64,000 nt of DNA from Rhodococcus zopfii NBRC 100606 = JCM 9919 (GTDB lineage Bacteria > Actinomycetota > Actinomycetes > Mycobacteriales > Mycobacteriaceae), in assembly GCF_001895025.1 (NCBI RefSeq), contig NZ_BCXI01000019.1, forward strand, positions 1-64,000. Direction: 5' to 3'. Position numbers and translations under genes: made by a program. Of the stretch, positions 16,031-34,278 are shown in pieces. Below the pieces are notes generated by a model, which worked only from the letters and a program-made list of their open reading frames with translations, made no database searches and was not told where the DNA came from. Position 1 is the stretch's first letter; each line of letters begins with the position of its first letter.

Positions 16031-16678
16031 ATGCGCCTGTTTCTGTCCTCCTATCGATTCGGCGCCGACCCGGCGGCGCTGCTCCGTGTGACCGGTCCGG
16101 CAGGCCCGATCGCGGTGATCGCCAACGCCGGCGACGCCTGGCCCGCCCATGCCCGGCAGTCGGCGGTGATCAGTGAGTTCGGCCCGCTGCGCGCGCTCGG
16201 GTTCGAACCGGTCGAGGTGGATCTGCGCGACCATTTCGGTGCACCGGAGTCGTTGCGCGCCAGGCTGTCCGACTTCGGGGCGGTGTGGGTGCGCGGCGGC
16301 AACACCTTCGTGTTGCGGGCGCAGCTCGCGCGGTCCGGCGGCGACGCCGTTCTCATCGAACTCGTCCGGTCCGGGGCCCTCGCATACGCCGGGTACAGCG
16401 CCGGGGCGTGCGTGGTGACGCCGACGCTGCGCGGTGTCGAGTTCTCCGACGACCCGGCCGAGGTCGAGCCCACATGCGGGATCCCACCGCAGTGGGACGG
16501 TCTGGGCCTGGTGGATTTCACGATCGTGCCGCATTCCGGCGGGTCACCGCTCGACGACGGCGGCAGCGACCGCGCCGTCGAGTACCTGACGCGCAACGGC
16601 ATCGAGTTCCGGGCTCTGACCGACGATGAGGCGATCGTCGTGAACACAGCGGACGGAACGGGTACTTCCCGCTGCTAA
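16031..16678 (+). CDS. Peptidase E-like protein (S51 family)
   Basis: 215 aa. The nucleophile elbow AYAGYSAGACV (Ser in GYSAG) and the upstream VWVRGGNTFVL are the S51 signatures. IVPHSGGSPLDDG near the C-terminus fits the rest of the active site. S51 enzymes are either aspartyl dipeptidases (PepE) or cyanophycinases; the absence of cyanophycin genes favours a PepE-like role. No signal peptide is seen, so it should be cytosolic. ATG 16031 lies 10 bases after the previous stop. Confidence 0.82.
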   Translation: MRLFLSSYRFGADPAALLRVTGPAGPIAVIANAGDAWPAHARQSAVISEFGPLRALGFEPVEVDLRDHFGAPESLRARLSDFGAVWVRGGNTFVLRAQLARSGGDAVLIELVRSGALAYAGYSAGACVVTPTLRGVEFSDDPAEVEPTCGIPPQWDGLGLVDFTIVPHSGGSPLDDGGSDRAVEYLTRNGIEFRALTDDEAIVVNTADGTGTSRC

Positions 16679-16687
16679 CATCCGACG

Positions 16688-17203
16688 ATGGAGTCGTGGT
16701 CGGATCTGTTCACCGCCGGTACCGCACCCTGGTGGGCGGCACCGGCGGCGCTCGTCGTCGGCGTGGTGCTCGGGGTGCTCGCCACGCGTGCCGGCCGGAG
16801 ATCGGCCCGTCAGCCGACGCCCGCGCCGGTGCTGCGTGCGACCGATCGCGCCCTGCATGTGCGGTTCCTGCACACCGCCGACACGGTGCACAACCATCTC
16901 TTCGAACTGGACCGGTCCGCGCTCGCCGACGTCGAACTCGACGAGGCACTGCACTCGGGGGACCCGCATCTGCGGGCGATCGCGCGCGGCATCGTCGATC
17001 TCGACGCGATCGTCAACGAGATGCGGTTGACCGCGCCGGATCCGGTGCTGGCCGCGGCGGAGTCGACATTCGGCTTTCTCACCGCGGCGTCGAGCGACGG
17101 CACCGACGACCTCGACGGGTTCCGGGACCGCTATGTCACCGAGAAACGCCGGTTCGTCGACGCGGTACGGGCCGCCCATCCCCCGGCGACGTCGCGTTCC
17201 TGA
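16688..17203 (+). CDS. Membrane-anchored hypothetical protein
   Basis: 171 aa. One N-terminal membrane helix (about residues 14-34, PWWAAPAALVVGVVLGVL) with short polar ends, then a soluble, mainly helical cytoplasmic domain rich in Asp/Ala (for example LHVRFLHTADTVHNHLFELD). No family is recognised. It follows the peptidase E gene by 9 bases, so co-transcription is likely. The regular codon bias and clean start support a real gene. Confidence 0.65.
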   Translation: MESWSDLFTAGTAPWWAAPAALVVGVVLGVLATRAGRRSARQPTPAPVLRATDRALHVRFLHTADTVHNHLFELDRSALADVELDEALHSGDPHLRAIARGIVDLDAIVNEMRLTAPDPVLAAAESTFGFLTAASSDGTDDLDGFRDRYVTEKRRFVDAVRAAHPPATSRS

Positions 17204-17283
17204 CCGCCCCAGCCGCGACCTACTCGTTACCGAAGTGGCACGTGAGACTGATGTGACTGCTGTTACGTTGGCACAGCATCGAA

Positions 17284-17299
17284 TGTGTGGCTCCACACA
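17284..17299. promoter_or_regulatory. Perfect palindrome in a 5' leader
   Basis: TGTGTGG-CT-CCACACA, a 7-bp perfect dyad, ends 12 bases before the DUF4185 start and directly abuts its CGGAGG ribosome site. It could be an operator, or an mRNA hairpin that affects ribosome access. Confidence 0.45.
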
Positions 17300-17310
17300 C
17301 CGGAGGTCCC

Positions 17311-18561
17311 ATGCCCTCGTCTCTGCGGCGGCGTCTGGCTCTCGCACTGCCCGTGGCCCTGACCGCGACCTGCGCGTTCGTGCTCGGCGGGACCGGGACG
17401 GCGCACGCCGCGTGCCCGCCGGGCAGCGGCACCGGAAGCGCGATGCCCGGCACCGGCAGCGCCTTGCCCGGCAGCTCGGAACCCGGCGTGACCCCGATCC
17501 CCTGGCTCAATGGGCAGGACGGCCGGCTCCCCGGACTGAAGGGCACCACCACCGCGGTATCGCACCTGACCGGGCTGATGGGCCCCAACGACACCGTGCC
17601 CCGGTTCTCGGTCCTCGGCACCGATCTGGGCATCATGTGGGACAACGGGAACGGGCAGGTGCTCGCGGCGTTCGGAGACACGTTCGGGTTCAACCGCAAT
17701 CCGCTGTGCGGACTCGTCGGAGACTGGCGCAGCAACATCCTGTTCCGCAGCAGCGACCGCAACCTCGGCAACGGCATGAGCATCGACAGCGCCCCCCTGG
17801 ATCGCCCGCATCACGCCCGCGAACTGATCGAGAGCCGCAAGGTCAACGGCGTCGAGGTGACGACGATCCCCACCGCGGGCATCGCGGTCGGCGGCGTTCA
17901 GTACCTCGATTTCATGTCGGTCCGCAGTTGGGGCGCACCCGGCGAGTGGCACACGAACTTCTCTGCGCTCGCCTCGTCGGTGGACAACGGCGAGACCTGG
18001 ACGGTACATCCGCTCACGGCACGGCTGAACGAACCGCTCAGCGGCAACACCAATTTCCAGATGGGCGCGTTCATCGAACACGACGGCTGGGTATACCGGT
18101 TCGGCACCCCGTCCGGACGCAACGGCGCCGCCCACCTGGCCCGGGTTCGGCCGGAATCCCTGCTCGACCCGATCGCCTACGAGTACTGGGACGGCATCGC
18201 GGCCTGGACCCCGAGCGATCCGAAGGCCGCGGGCGTCGTGATCCCCGGCCCGGTCAGCGAACTGTCCGTCGCCTACAACGAGCACCTCGGCGGGTTCGTA
18301 GCGCTGTACACCGATGCGACGAACTCGATCGTCGCGCGGACCTCCGCCGCGCTCGAATCCGGTTGGAGCGCACCGACGGTGCTGGTGGACAGCCGGGACG
18401 TGCCGAGCGTGTACGGCGCGTTCATCCATCCGTGGTCGTCGGGTGAGAACCTGTACTACCTGGCCAGCACATGGTCCGACTACAACGTGATGCTGCTGCA
18501 CACCGACATCGACGCCGCGCGGCTACCGAAACCGGTGACTCCGGTGCGCCCGCCGGCGTAG
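17311..18561 (+). CDS. Secreted DUF4185 protein, possible endo-D-arabinanase (GH183-like)
   Basis: 416 aa. A classic signal peptide (RRRLALALPVALTATCAFV, cleavage after GTAHA) precedes a Gly/Ser/Pro-rich linker and the DUF4185 five-bladed propeller-like domain. Landmarks are VLGTDLGIMWDNGNGQVLA, FGDTFG and later FVALYTDATNSIVARTS. DUF4185 proteins of mycolic actinomycetes include endo-D-arabinanases that cut cell-wall arabinogalactan or lipoarabinomannan (GH183). The acidic residues in GIMWD and AFGDTFG are plausible catalytic or binding residues, which I have not proved. A CGGAGG site precedes ATG 17311. Confidence 0.75.
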   Translation: MPSSLRRRLALALPVALTATCAFVLGGTGTAHAACPPGSGTGSAMPGTGSALPGSSEPGVTPIPWLNGQDGRLPGLKGTTTAVSHLTGLMGPNDTVPRFSVLGTDLGIMWDNGNGQVLAAFGDTFGFNRNPLCGLVGDWRSNILFRSSDRNLGNGMSIDSAPLDRPHHARELIESRKVNGVEVTTIPTAGIAVGGVQYLDFMSVRSWGAPGEWHTNFSALASSVDNGETWTVHPLTARLNEPLSGNTNFQMGAFIEHDGWVYRFGTPSGRNGAAHLARVRPESLLDPIAYEYWDGIAAWTPSDPKAAGVVIPGPVSELSVAYNEHLGGFVALYTDATNSIVARTSAALESGWSAPTVLVDSRDVPSVYGAFIHPWSSGENLYYLASTWSDYNVMLLHTDIDAARLPKPVTPVRPPA

Positions 18562-18581
18562 TCGCACGTATCGTCCGACCC

Positions 18582-19229
18582 ATGGCCATCATCCACCAGA
18601 ACGCACAGTTGTCACCGTCGAAGCCGGAGATCCTCGCGGCGTGGGTGCCGTCGCAACCGTGGTCCGGAGACTCGACCGACCTCGAACGGATCGGTGCGTT
18701 CCGGTTCGACGATCCCGACGGCGAGGTCGGCATCGAAACACACCTGCTGCGCACCGGGGACGGGCGAATTCTGCAGGTGCCGTTGACCTATCGCGGCGCC
18801 CCGCTCCACGATGCCCAGGACTCGCTGGTCGCCACGTTGGACCACACCGTGCTCGGAACCCGTTGGGTCTACGACGCGTGCGCCGACCCGGCGTACCTCA
18901 CCGCGCTGGTCGCCGCGATCGCGACCGGCGGTGGCGCAGCCGAACTCGTCGACGCCGAAACGGGCGAGACCACCGCGGGACCGGTGCAGGTCGCCGGCAG
19001 CGGAACTCCCGAGTCCCCGGTACCGGCCATCGGCCGGATCTCTCACGCGAGCGACGCGGCGACGACCACCGTGTCGGCGGGCGGCGTCGAGATCGAGCTG
19101 GCACGGATGGTCGGTGAGCACCTCGGGCTGCCGCCGGGACCCGAAGTGCTCACCGGCACCTGGCCCGGCCGCCGCTCCCCCGCACTCCTCGCCGTCGTCC
19201 GTCACCACGACGGTAGGGTGCGATCATGA
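18582..19229 (+). CDS. Maltokinase N-terminal cap-like domain protein
   Basis: 215 aa. The opening MAIIHQNAQLSPSKPEILAA and the TYRGAPL block resemble the N-terminal cap of actinobacterial maltokinases, present here without the kinase domain. Such stand-alone caps (CG0192-like) are common in actinomycetes and their function is unknown. The kinase motifs (P-loop, catalytic DxxxxN) are absent. Its stop overlaps the start of the next gene (ATGA), so the two are made together. Confidence 0.68.
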   Translation: MAIIHQNAQLSPSKPEILAAWVPSQPWSGDSTDLERIGAFRFDDPDGEVGIETHLLRTGDGRILQVPLTYRGAPLHDAQDSLVATLDHTVLGTRWVYDACADPAYLTALVAAIATGGGAAELVDAETGETTAGPVQVAGSGTPESPVPAIGRISHASDAATTTVSAGGVEIELARMVGEHLGLPPGPEVLTGTWPGRRSPALLAVVRHHDGRVRS

Positions 19230-19510
19230 GCCAGAACAATGAAAACCGTCGCGTCGAGCATCTCCCCGAGCAGTCGCGATTTGCCCTCTACATCGGCGAT
19301 GCACTCGCCGGCTACGCCGACTACACGCAGGTCGACGGCGTGCGCGACTTCGACCACACCGTCACCGAACCGGAGTTCCGCGGCCAGGGCGTCGCCGGCG
19401 ACGTCGTGCGCCAGGCTCTGGACGCGACCCGCGCCGAGGGCCTGAAGATCGGCGCGTCGTGCTCGTATGTCGCGAAGTTCGTCGCCGACCATCCCGAATA
19501 CCGCAACTGA
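19226..19510 (+). CDS. Small GNAT-like N-acetyltransferase (NATD1/YjdJ type)
   Basis: 94 aa. The strand-helix unit VTEPEFRGQGVAGDVVRQALDAT contains the acetyl-CoA loop (RGQGVAG), and the tail has CSYVAKFVADHPEY, typical of the short YjdJ/NATD1 GNAT proteins. These lack much of the classical GNAT fold and their substrates are unknown. The start overlaps the preceding stop by 4 nt. Confidence 0.85.
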   Translation: MSQNNENRRVEHLPEQSRFALYIGDALAGYADYTQVDGVRDFDHTVTEPEFRGQGVAGDVVRQALDATRAEGLKIGASCSYVAKFVADHPEYRN

Positions 19511-19579
19511 TCGTTCACCCCGAGGGGCCGATCGCCGCACATCCGACGCCGTCGCGACCGAGGTCGCGGCGGCGTCGTG

Positions 19580-20200
19580 CTATTCGGCCGGCGGGTTCTC
19601 GTTCCACCCCTGTTCGACGGAGGCGCGACACCGTTCCGGTTCGTCTCCCGCGGCGACGAACAGCGCGGTCAGCATGGGGATCGTGTGCTCGAGCGTCGAA
19701 GCCGGCAGCGGGCCGCCTGCCACCAGCGACACCAGACCGTGGCCGACAGCCCAGCTCTGGGTGGCCAACTCGAGCGGGTCGACGTCGGACCGGAATCTGC
19801 CCGCCTCGCGTCCCCGCAACGCCGCCTGCACCAGATACTCGAGGGTCGCGTCCGCGGCGGCGAGGTCCTCGAGTTCGACGCTCGCGTCGAACATCACGCG
19901 ATACAGATCGGGATGGTCGAGCGCGTTGCCGAGATAGGACGCGACGAGCGCGGCCAGGTCCCGCACCGGGTCGGCGGAGGTCGGCATCGTCGCGAATCGG
20001 GCCGCGAGCCGCGTGAACCCCTCCTGCCGCAGGGCCTTCCACATGCCGTCCATGCTGCCGAAATAGGTGTAGACGGCCATCGTCGACACCCCGGTCCCGT
20101 CGACCAGCGACCGCAGCGTGATGGGTTCTCGGGTGCGGAGCATGTGCGCTGCTCGCTCGATGAGCAGTGTGCGAACCGCCGGGTCCTTCGTCCTCGCCAC
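19580..20200 (-). CDS. TetR-family regulator
   Basis: 206 aa from GTG 20200; an ATG at 20221 is in frame but lies inside the probable operator. The N-terminal HTH is typical (PITLRSLVDGTGVSTMAVYTYFGSMDGMW, residues about 25-53, with the TYFGS recognition end). The C-terminal ligand domain contains WAVGHGLVSLVAGGPLP, as in the WHG-type TetR C-terminal domain. It is divergent from ridA and the alkane hydroxylase genes, so it may control one or both. An 18-bp imperfect dyad (20215-20232) lies between the divergent genes. Confidence 0.85.
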   Translation of the reverse strand: MARTKDPAVRTLLIERAAHMLRTREPITLRSLVDGTGVSTMAVYTYFGSMDGMWKALRQEGFTRLAARFATMPTSADPVRDLAALVASYLGNALDHPDLYRVMFDASVELEDLAAADATLEYLVQAALRGREAGRFRSDVDPLELATQSWAVGHGLVSLVAGGPLPASTLEHTIPMLTALFVAAGDEPERCRASVEQGWNENPPAE

Positions 20201-20214
20201 ATCCCCGAGTTTAC

Positions 20215-20232
20215 ATAGCATTGCATTGTTAT
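20215..20232. promoter_or_regulatory. Candidate TetR operator
   Basis: ATAGCATTG and CATTGTTAT are inverted copies matching at 7 of 9 positions. The dyad is AT-rich within a GC-rich region and sits between the divergent TetR and ridA genes, 43 bases before the ridA start. Confidence 0.45.
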
Positions 20233-20274
20233 AGTATTCGGGGCGTGCAGGTTCCCGATCCAATTGGAGGCACC

Positions 20275-20688
20275 ATGACCATCACCCTCGTCGACCCCGA
20301 CAATCTCCCGGCAGTCGATCTCTATCGGCAGGTCTCGATCGCGACCGGCTCACGACTGGTCTTCGTCGCCGGGCAGGTCGCCGTCGACCCCGACGGCAAC
20401 ACGGTGGGCGTCGGCGACTTCACCGCCCAGGTCGAGCAGTGCTACCTCAATCTCCACACCGCCCTGTCCGCCGCGGGCGCCTCGTTCGACGACATCGCCA
20501 AACTGACCGTCTACATCCCCGACTGGAATCCGGCCAACATGCCGCTGTTCGCCGAGGGTATCGCCCGCGCCGCAACGAGACTCGGCGTCGAGCCGCCGGC
20601 CGCCCCCCTCACCGGCATCGGCGTCGCGGCACTGGCCGGGCCGGACCTCCTCGTGGAGGTCGAAGCCACCGCTGTCGTCGGCGACTGA
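20275..20688 (+). CDS. RidA/YjgF family protein
   Basis: 137 aa. FVAGQVAVDPDGN and the C-terminal LVEVEATAVV fit the RidA/YER057c/UK114 family. RidA proteins hydrolyse reactive enamine/imine intermediates made by PLP enzymes. The catalytic Arg of true RidA would be expected in the C-terminal part before the final strand; here PPAAPLTGIGVAALAGPDLLVEVEA shows no Arg at that place, which suggests one of the Rid2-7 subfamilies rather than a canonical deaminase. The ribosome site TTGGAGG is strong. A terminator separates it from alkB. Confidence 0.85.
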   Translation: MTITLVDPDNLPAVDLYRQVSIATGSRLVFVAGQVAVDPDGNTVGVGDFTAQVEQCYLNLHTALSAAGASFDDIAKLTVYIPDWNPANMPLFAEGIARAATRLGVEPPAAPLTGIGVAALAGPDLLVEVEATAVVGD

Positions 20689-20708
20689 TCGAGCCCACCC
20701 CGCAGACG

Positions 20709-20752
20709 AAAACGTCAGCCGCCCACCTCCTGCACCCGGCGGCTGACGTTTT
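20709..20752. terminator. Rho-independent terminator after ridA
   Basis: Exact 15-bp complementary arms 20709-20723 and 20738-20752 begin with AAAA and end with TTTT, around a 14-nt loop. The stem ends in T's on either strand, so it can stop transcription both ways. It separates ridA from alkB. Confidence 0.88.
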
Positions 20753-20769
20753 CGCGCGCGAGGACGGGT

Positions 20770-20800
20770 TGATTTACAAATCACCACTGATGTCTAGACA
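20770..20800. promoter_or_regulatory. Paired palindromes upstream of alkB
   Basis: TGATTT-AC-AAATCA (20770-20783) is followed 7 bases later by the perfect 10-bp palindrome TGTCTAGACA (20791-20800). Both are in the alkB promoter region, 63 to 93 bases before the start codon. They are candidate binding sites for the alkane-responsive regulator. Confidence 0.5.
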
Positions 20801-20862
20801 CTGGATCTCATCGCGCGTAACGTCCATCACAGGGTGATTCAGGTCATATCAAGGAGGACACG

Positions 20863-22089
20863 GTGACGACGCGCGACATCGACCGGCCGCAGCCGACGCC
20901 TGCGCAGCAGTGGCACGACCGCAAGCGCTACTTGTGGCTGCTCGGGCTGGTTCCGCCCACGGCGGTATTCGCCGCGACCGCGCTGGTGTGGGCGTTCGAC
21001 CGACTCGGCTGGACGGCGGTGGCTCCCGTGTGGTGGTGGATCGGACCGCTGCTGGTCTACGTCCTGCTACCGATCCTGGATCGCTTCTTCGGCCCGGACG
21101 GCCAGAACCCGCCCGACGACGTGATGGAACGCCTCGCCGCGGACCGCTACTACCGGTACTGCACCTACGCCTACCTCCCGTTCCAGCTCGCCAGCCTCGT
21201 CTTCGCGTGCTATCTGTGGTCGGCCGAGCACCTCGGGTGGCTCGGACTCGACGACGGCCTCGGGCTCGTGTCGAAGATCGGCCTGGCGATCAGCATCGGC
21301 GTCATGGGCGGAGTCGGCATCAACACCGCCCACGAACTCGGCCACAAGAAGGAACAACTCGAACGCCGGCTGTCGCGGATCGCTCTCGCGCAGACCTTCT
21401 ACGGCCACTTCTACATCGAGCACAACCGCGGCCACCACGTCCGGGTGTCCACTCCCGAGGACCCGGCCAGCGCACGTTTCGGCGAATCGTTCTGGTCGTT
21501 CCTGCCACGCAGCGTGTGGGGTGGGCTGAAGTCGTCGTGGCACCTCGAGAAGACCCGGCTGGAACGACTCGGTAAGGGTCCGTGGACCTTCCGCAACGAT
21601 GTTCTCTCCGCGTGGTTGCTGTCGGTGGCGCTGTTCGCCGTTCTCGTTGCCGTATTCGGCCCGGTGGTACTGCCGTTCCTGATCATCCAGGCGGTATACG
21701 GCTTCTCACTGCTCGAATCAGTGAACTACCTCGAGCACTACGGACTGCTGCGCCGCAAAACCGAATCCGGCCGTTACGAGCGGTGCGCCCCGGAGCACAG
21801 CTGGAACTCCGATCACATCGTGACCAACATCTTCCTGTACCACCTGCAGCGCCACAGCGATCATCATGCGAACCCGACCCGCCGCTATCAGACGCTGCGC
21901 AGCATGGACGGCGCGCCGAATCTGCCCAGCGGCTACGCGAGCATGGTCGGCCTCACCTACTTCCCGCCGTTGTGGCGCAAGGTGATGGACCATCGGGTAC
22001 TCGACCACTACGACGGCGATCTGTCCCGCGTGAACATCCAGCCGAGTAAACGCGAGAAGATCCTCGCCCGATACGGCGAGGCGCAGTGA
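20863..22089 (+). CDS. alkB: Alkane 1-monooxygenase
   Basis: 408 aa. All three histidine boxes of membrane di-iron alkane hydroxylases are present: HELGHK (about residue 158), EHNRGHH (about 187) and LQRHSDHH (about 329), plus the NYLEHYGLLR signature (about 290). Six membrane helices are visible. The enzyme hydroxylates the terminal carbon of medium or long n-alkanes, using electrons from rubredoxin. GTG 20863 follows AAGGAGGA. The stop overlaps the rubredoxin start by 1 nt (TGATG), so electron carriers are co-translated. Confidence 0.97.
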   Translation: MTTRDIDRPQPTPAQQWHDRKRYLWLLGLVPPTAVFAATALVWAFDRLGWTAVAPVWWWIGPLLVYVLLPILDRFFGPDGQNPPDDVMERLAADRYYRYCTYAYLPFQLASLVFACYLWSAEHLGWLGLDDGLGLVSKIGLAISIGVMGGVGINTAHELGHKKEQLERRLSRIALAQTFYGHFYIEHNRGHHVRVSTPEDPASARFGESFWSFLPRSVWGGLKSSWHLEKTRLERLGKGPWTFRNDVLSAWLLSVALFAVLVAVFGPVVLPFLIIQAVYGFSLLESVNYLEHYGLLRRKTESGRYERCAPEHSWNSDHIVTNIFLYHLQRHSDHHANPTRRYQTLRSMDGAPNLPSGYASMVGLTYFPPLWRKVMDHRVLDHYDGDLSRVNIQPSKREKILARYGEAQ

Positions 22090-22256
22090 TGGCCGCCTAC
22101 GTCTGCCCGGTGTGCGATTACGTGTACGACGAGGCCACCGGCGCCCCGCACGAAGGGTTCCCGGCCGGCACCGCGTGGACGGCGGTACCCGAGGACTGGT
22201 GCTGCCCCGACTGCGGTGTCCGCGAGAAGATCGACTTCGAACCGAGAGGCAACTGA
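22089..22256 (+). CDS. rubA: Rubredoxin, first copy
   Basis: 55 aa. [10 protein letters not shown] and CCPDCGV give the two CxxC iron ligands, and the surrounding [18 protein letters not shown] is the conserved rubredoxin loop. It transfers electrons to AlkB. The CDYVYDE start and missing typical YxC form resemble the AlkG1-type rubredoxins, which often cannot replace AlkG2-types in vivo. ATG 22089 overlaps the alkB stop. Confidence 0.95.
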   Translation: MAAYVCPVCDYVYDEATGAPHEGFPAGTAWTAVPEDWCCPDCGVREKIDFEPRGN

Positions 22257-22257
22257 C

Positions 22258-22446
22258 ATGGCAACCGACTACCGGCTCTTCCGTTGCCTCGTCTGCGGTT
22301 TCGAATACGACGAGGCCGCCGGCTGGCCCGACGAGGGCATCGAGCCGGGCACCCGCTGGGAGGACATTCCCGACGACTGGTCGTGCCCGGACTGCGGTGC
22401 CGCCAAGGCCGACTTCGAGATGGTCGAGATCGTCCGCCCCGGCTGA
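22258..22446 (+). CDS. rubB: Rubredoxin, second copy
   Basis: 62 aa. [19 protein letters not shown] and [17 protein letters not shown] match AlkG2-type rubredoxins, the kind that supports alkane hydroxylation. It starts one base after the first rubredoxin. No rubredoxin reductase or downstream alkU-type TetR follows, in contrast to the commoner rhodococcal alkB-rubA-rubB-alkU order; the reductase must be encoded elsewhere. Confidence 0.95.
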   Translation: MATDYRLFRCLVCGFEYDEAAGWPDEGIEPGTRWEDIPDDWSCPDCGAAKADFEMVEIVRPG

Positions 22447-22479
22447 TCCCCCGCGGTCCCGGCAACCCAGCAGACCCGG

Positions 22480-24021
22480 CTAGCTGAAACCCATGACCCG
22501 GTCGCCCCACATCCGACGCAGGTGCCCGTCCGGATCCGGAACGACGGTGTCCGTCGCGTCGAGCACGAGGGTCATGCGGGTGTCGGCCGTGTACGGCGCC
22601 CAGTGCCGGGACCCGTCGAGTGCCGCGGGCATGCCGTGGTGCGCGAACGCCGTCCAACGGCGCCGGATCCGGCCCGACAGTTCGGTCGCGGCCTTCCGCC
22701 CGCCGAGCCAGAACGTCGGGTCGTGTCCGAGAGTCCCGAAATTGCCGAAAACATAGGGGAGTTCGGTGGCGTGCCCCGCCCCGATCCGTGCTGCCCGGAG
22801 AATCGGCGTCGCATGGTCGAAGCGGTACACCCAGGTCGGCGAGTGCGCGCTGTGCGCGTCGGCGATCCACAGCACCGGCATCCGGAAGCCCGCGTCCCGC
22901 GACAGGGCCATGGCGCCACTGGGTTTCGTCTCCGCCGGATAGGCCGCGACGATCTCGTCGATCCGCTCGGGCGGCAGATCGGCGCCGTCCGCGGCCAGCG
23001 CCGCGAACATGCCCTGCACCGCGGTGTCGTCGATCGGCATCAGCGGGGATTTCATCCACCGGAAGATCGACGGTTCGTCCCGGTTCGATCCGATGATCAG
23101 CGGGATCCGGTGCGACAGACCCTTCTGGAACGCCGCCACCGGGTACTTCGGTACGAGATCCCGGTCGACGACCGGCGCCAACGCCAGCGTGCCCGGCACC
23201 TCGAGCGGGATCTCCCGGGCCAGCACGTCCCCGGCCGCGGTGAGCTGCTCGTGCGGCAGGCCACGGAGCGTCGACACCCGCGACCGCGAGACGTCGAGGA
23301 CCTCGAGGAACCGTTCGGCGACGGTCGCCGCACGCTCGCGACCGTATGCCGAAGTCGCGGGTGGGGACTGGGCGATGGCCGCGTGGAAGAGTCCCTCGGC
23401 GCGGGGCACCGTCATCAGCGTCGTGATCGAGCCGCCGCCCGACGATTCCCCGAAGACGATCACGCGCGCCGGATCGCCACCGAACGCCGAGATGCAGTCG
23501 CGCACCCATTCCAGGGCCGCGATCTGATCGCGCAGCCCCACATTCGATTCGAACGTCGTCTCCGCCGTCGAGAACGACGACAGGTCGAGGAACCCGAGAG
23601 CACCCAGTCGGTAGTTGACGGTCACGACCACGACATCGCCGGACTCGCACAGCTGCCGGCCGTCGTAGATCTTCTGGCCCGAATAGCCGAGCACGTAGGC
23701 GCCACCGTGGATCCACACCATCACCGGGCGCGGTTCCCCGTCCGGCTCGGGCGCCCAGATGTTCAGGGAGAGGCAGTCCTCCCCGATCGTCAGGCCGGGA
23801 TCGACCGGGATCGGGTTGTCGCGACCCTGCGGCGCGATGGGCCCGAAGTCGCGACAGTCGCGCACGCCGGTCCACGGCTCCGGCGGCTCCGGGGCACGGA
23901 AACGGAGGTCCCCACCGGCCGGAGCCGCATACGGAAGCCCCTTCCACACGAACACCGATCCGTCCCGATACCCGCGCGCCGAACCGTATTTGCAGTCGAT
24001 CGTGAGTGTCTCGGATTCCAC
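22480..24021 (-). CDS. Type B carboxylesterase
   Basis: 513 aa. The type B signatures are present: EDCLSLNIWAP (about residue 95), the oxyanion loop WIHGGAYVLG, and the nucleophile FGESSGGGS (Ser near 189). The acidic residue and the histidine (AHHGMP region near the C-terminus) complete the triad. There is no signal peptide, so it should be cytosolic. GTG 24021 follows GGGAGG. It lies 81 bases downstream of the NRPS gene on the same strand, so it could be co-transcribed and act on the product; this is only positional. Confidence 0.88.
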   Translation of the reverse strand: MESETLTIDCKYGSARGYRDGSVFVWKGLPYAAPAGGDLRFRAPEPPEPWTGVRDCRDFGPIAPQGRDNPIPVDPGLTIGEDCLSLNIWAPEPDGEPRPVMVWIHGGAYVLGYSGQKIYDGRQLCESGDVVVVTVNYRLGALGFLDLSSFSTAETTFESNVGLRDQIAALEWVRDCISAFGGDPARVIVFGESSGGGSITTLMTVPRAEGLFHAAIAQSPPATSAYGRERAATVAERFLEVLDVSRSRVSTLRGLPHEQLTAAGDVLAREIPLEVPGTLALAPVVDRDLVPKYPVAAFQKGLSHRIPLIIGSNRDEPSIFRWMKSPLMPIDDTAVQGMFAALAADGADLPPERIDEIVAAYPAETKPSGAMALSRDAGFRMPVLWIADAHSAHSPTWVYRFDHATPILRAARIGAGHATELPYVFGNFGTLGHDPTFWLGGRKAATELSGRIRRRWTAFAHHGMPAALDGSRHWAPYTADTRMTLVLDATDTVVPDPDGHLRRMWGDRVMGFS

Positions 24022-24102
24022 GTGACCTCCCGTTCCCGACGATCTGACGTCAAGGTACCAACAATCTGCACGCGCGATGCAATGTCCGGGCACCCGGTGG
24101 AC

Positions 24103-33906
<9,804 letters not shown>

Positions 33907-34194
33907 CCCGTCTTCCACCTTTCCCACATCGCTGTGCGCAGGCGGAGTCGCCGTCGACACCGTCCCGCGACCGCCCGAGCGCGAGCACAGGGGGTCTCGC
34001 AGCATGGTCGTCGCACGGAATCGTCGGGGAACTTCACACTGGCGGCGACCGTGCTGACGATCGCCAAACATACAGCTTGTTTTCTATCGACGGTACTGAT
34101 TGCCGCTACATCCCTGGGCGGGGGCACGACCCTTCCGCTGGCCCCCGACCCGGCGGCGGACCAGCCCGGAACGCCTGCTAGAGTCGCGTTCGTC
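33907..34194. promoter_or_regulatory. Divergent promoter region of the NRPS and thiamine-salvage operon
   Basis: 288 bases. The part around 34060-34090 is AT-richer than its surroundings (for example the TTGTTTTCTATCGACGG stretch) and probably holds the promoters for both directions. No strong palindrome was seen for the NRPS direction. The plus-strand transcript then enters the TPP riboswitch. Confidence 0.4.
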
Positions 34195-34274
34195 CGACAC
34201 GGGGTGCTCCGCACGAGCGGGGCTGAGATCACACCCGTCGAACCTGATCAGGTAATGCTGACGAAGGGATGTCC
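34195..34274 (+). promoter_or_regulatory. TPP riboswitch (thi box)
   Basis: Contains the conserved elements in order: GGGGTGC, GGGCTGAGATCACACCC, GAACCTGATCAGG and TAATGCTGACGAAGGGA. These form the pyrimidine- and pyrophosphate-sensing arms. The last element AAGGGA (34264-34269) is also the apparent ribosome site for tenA, whose ATG is at 34279. Closing the P1 stem (GACA 34196-34199 with TGTC 34270-34273) should hide it, so control is probably at translation. Confidence 0.95.
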
Positions 34275-34278
34275 CGGC

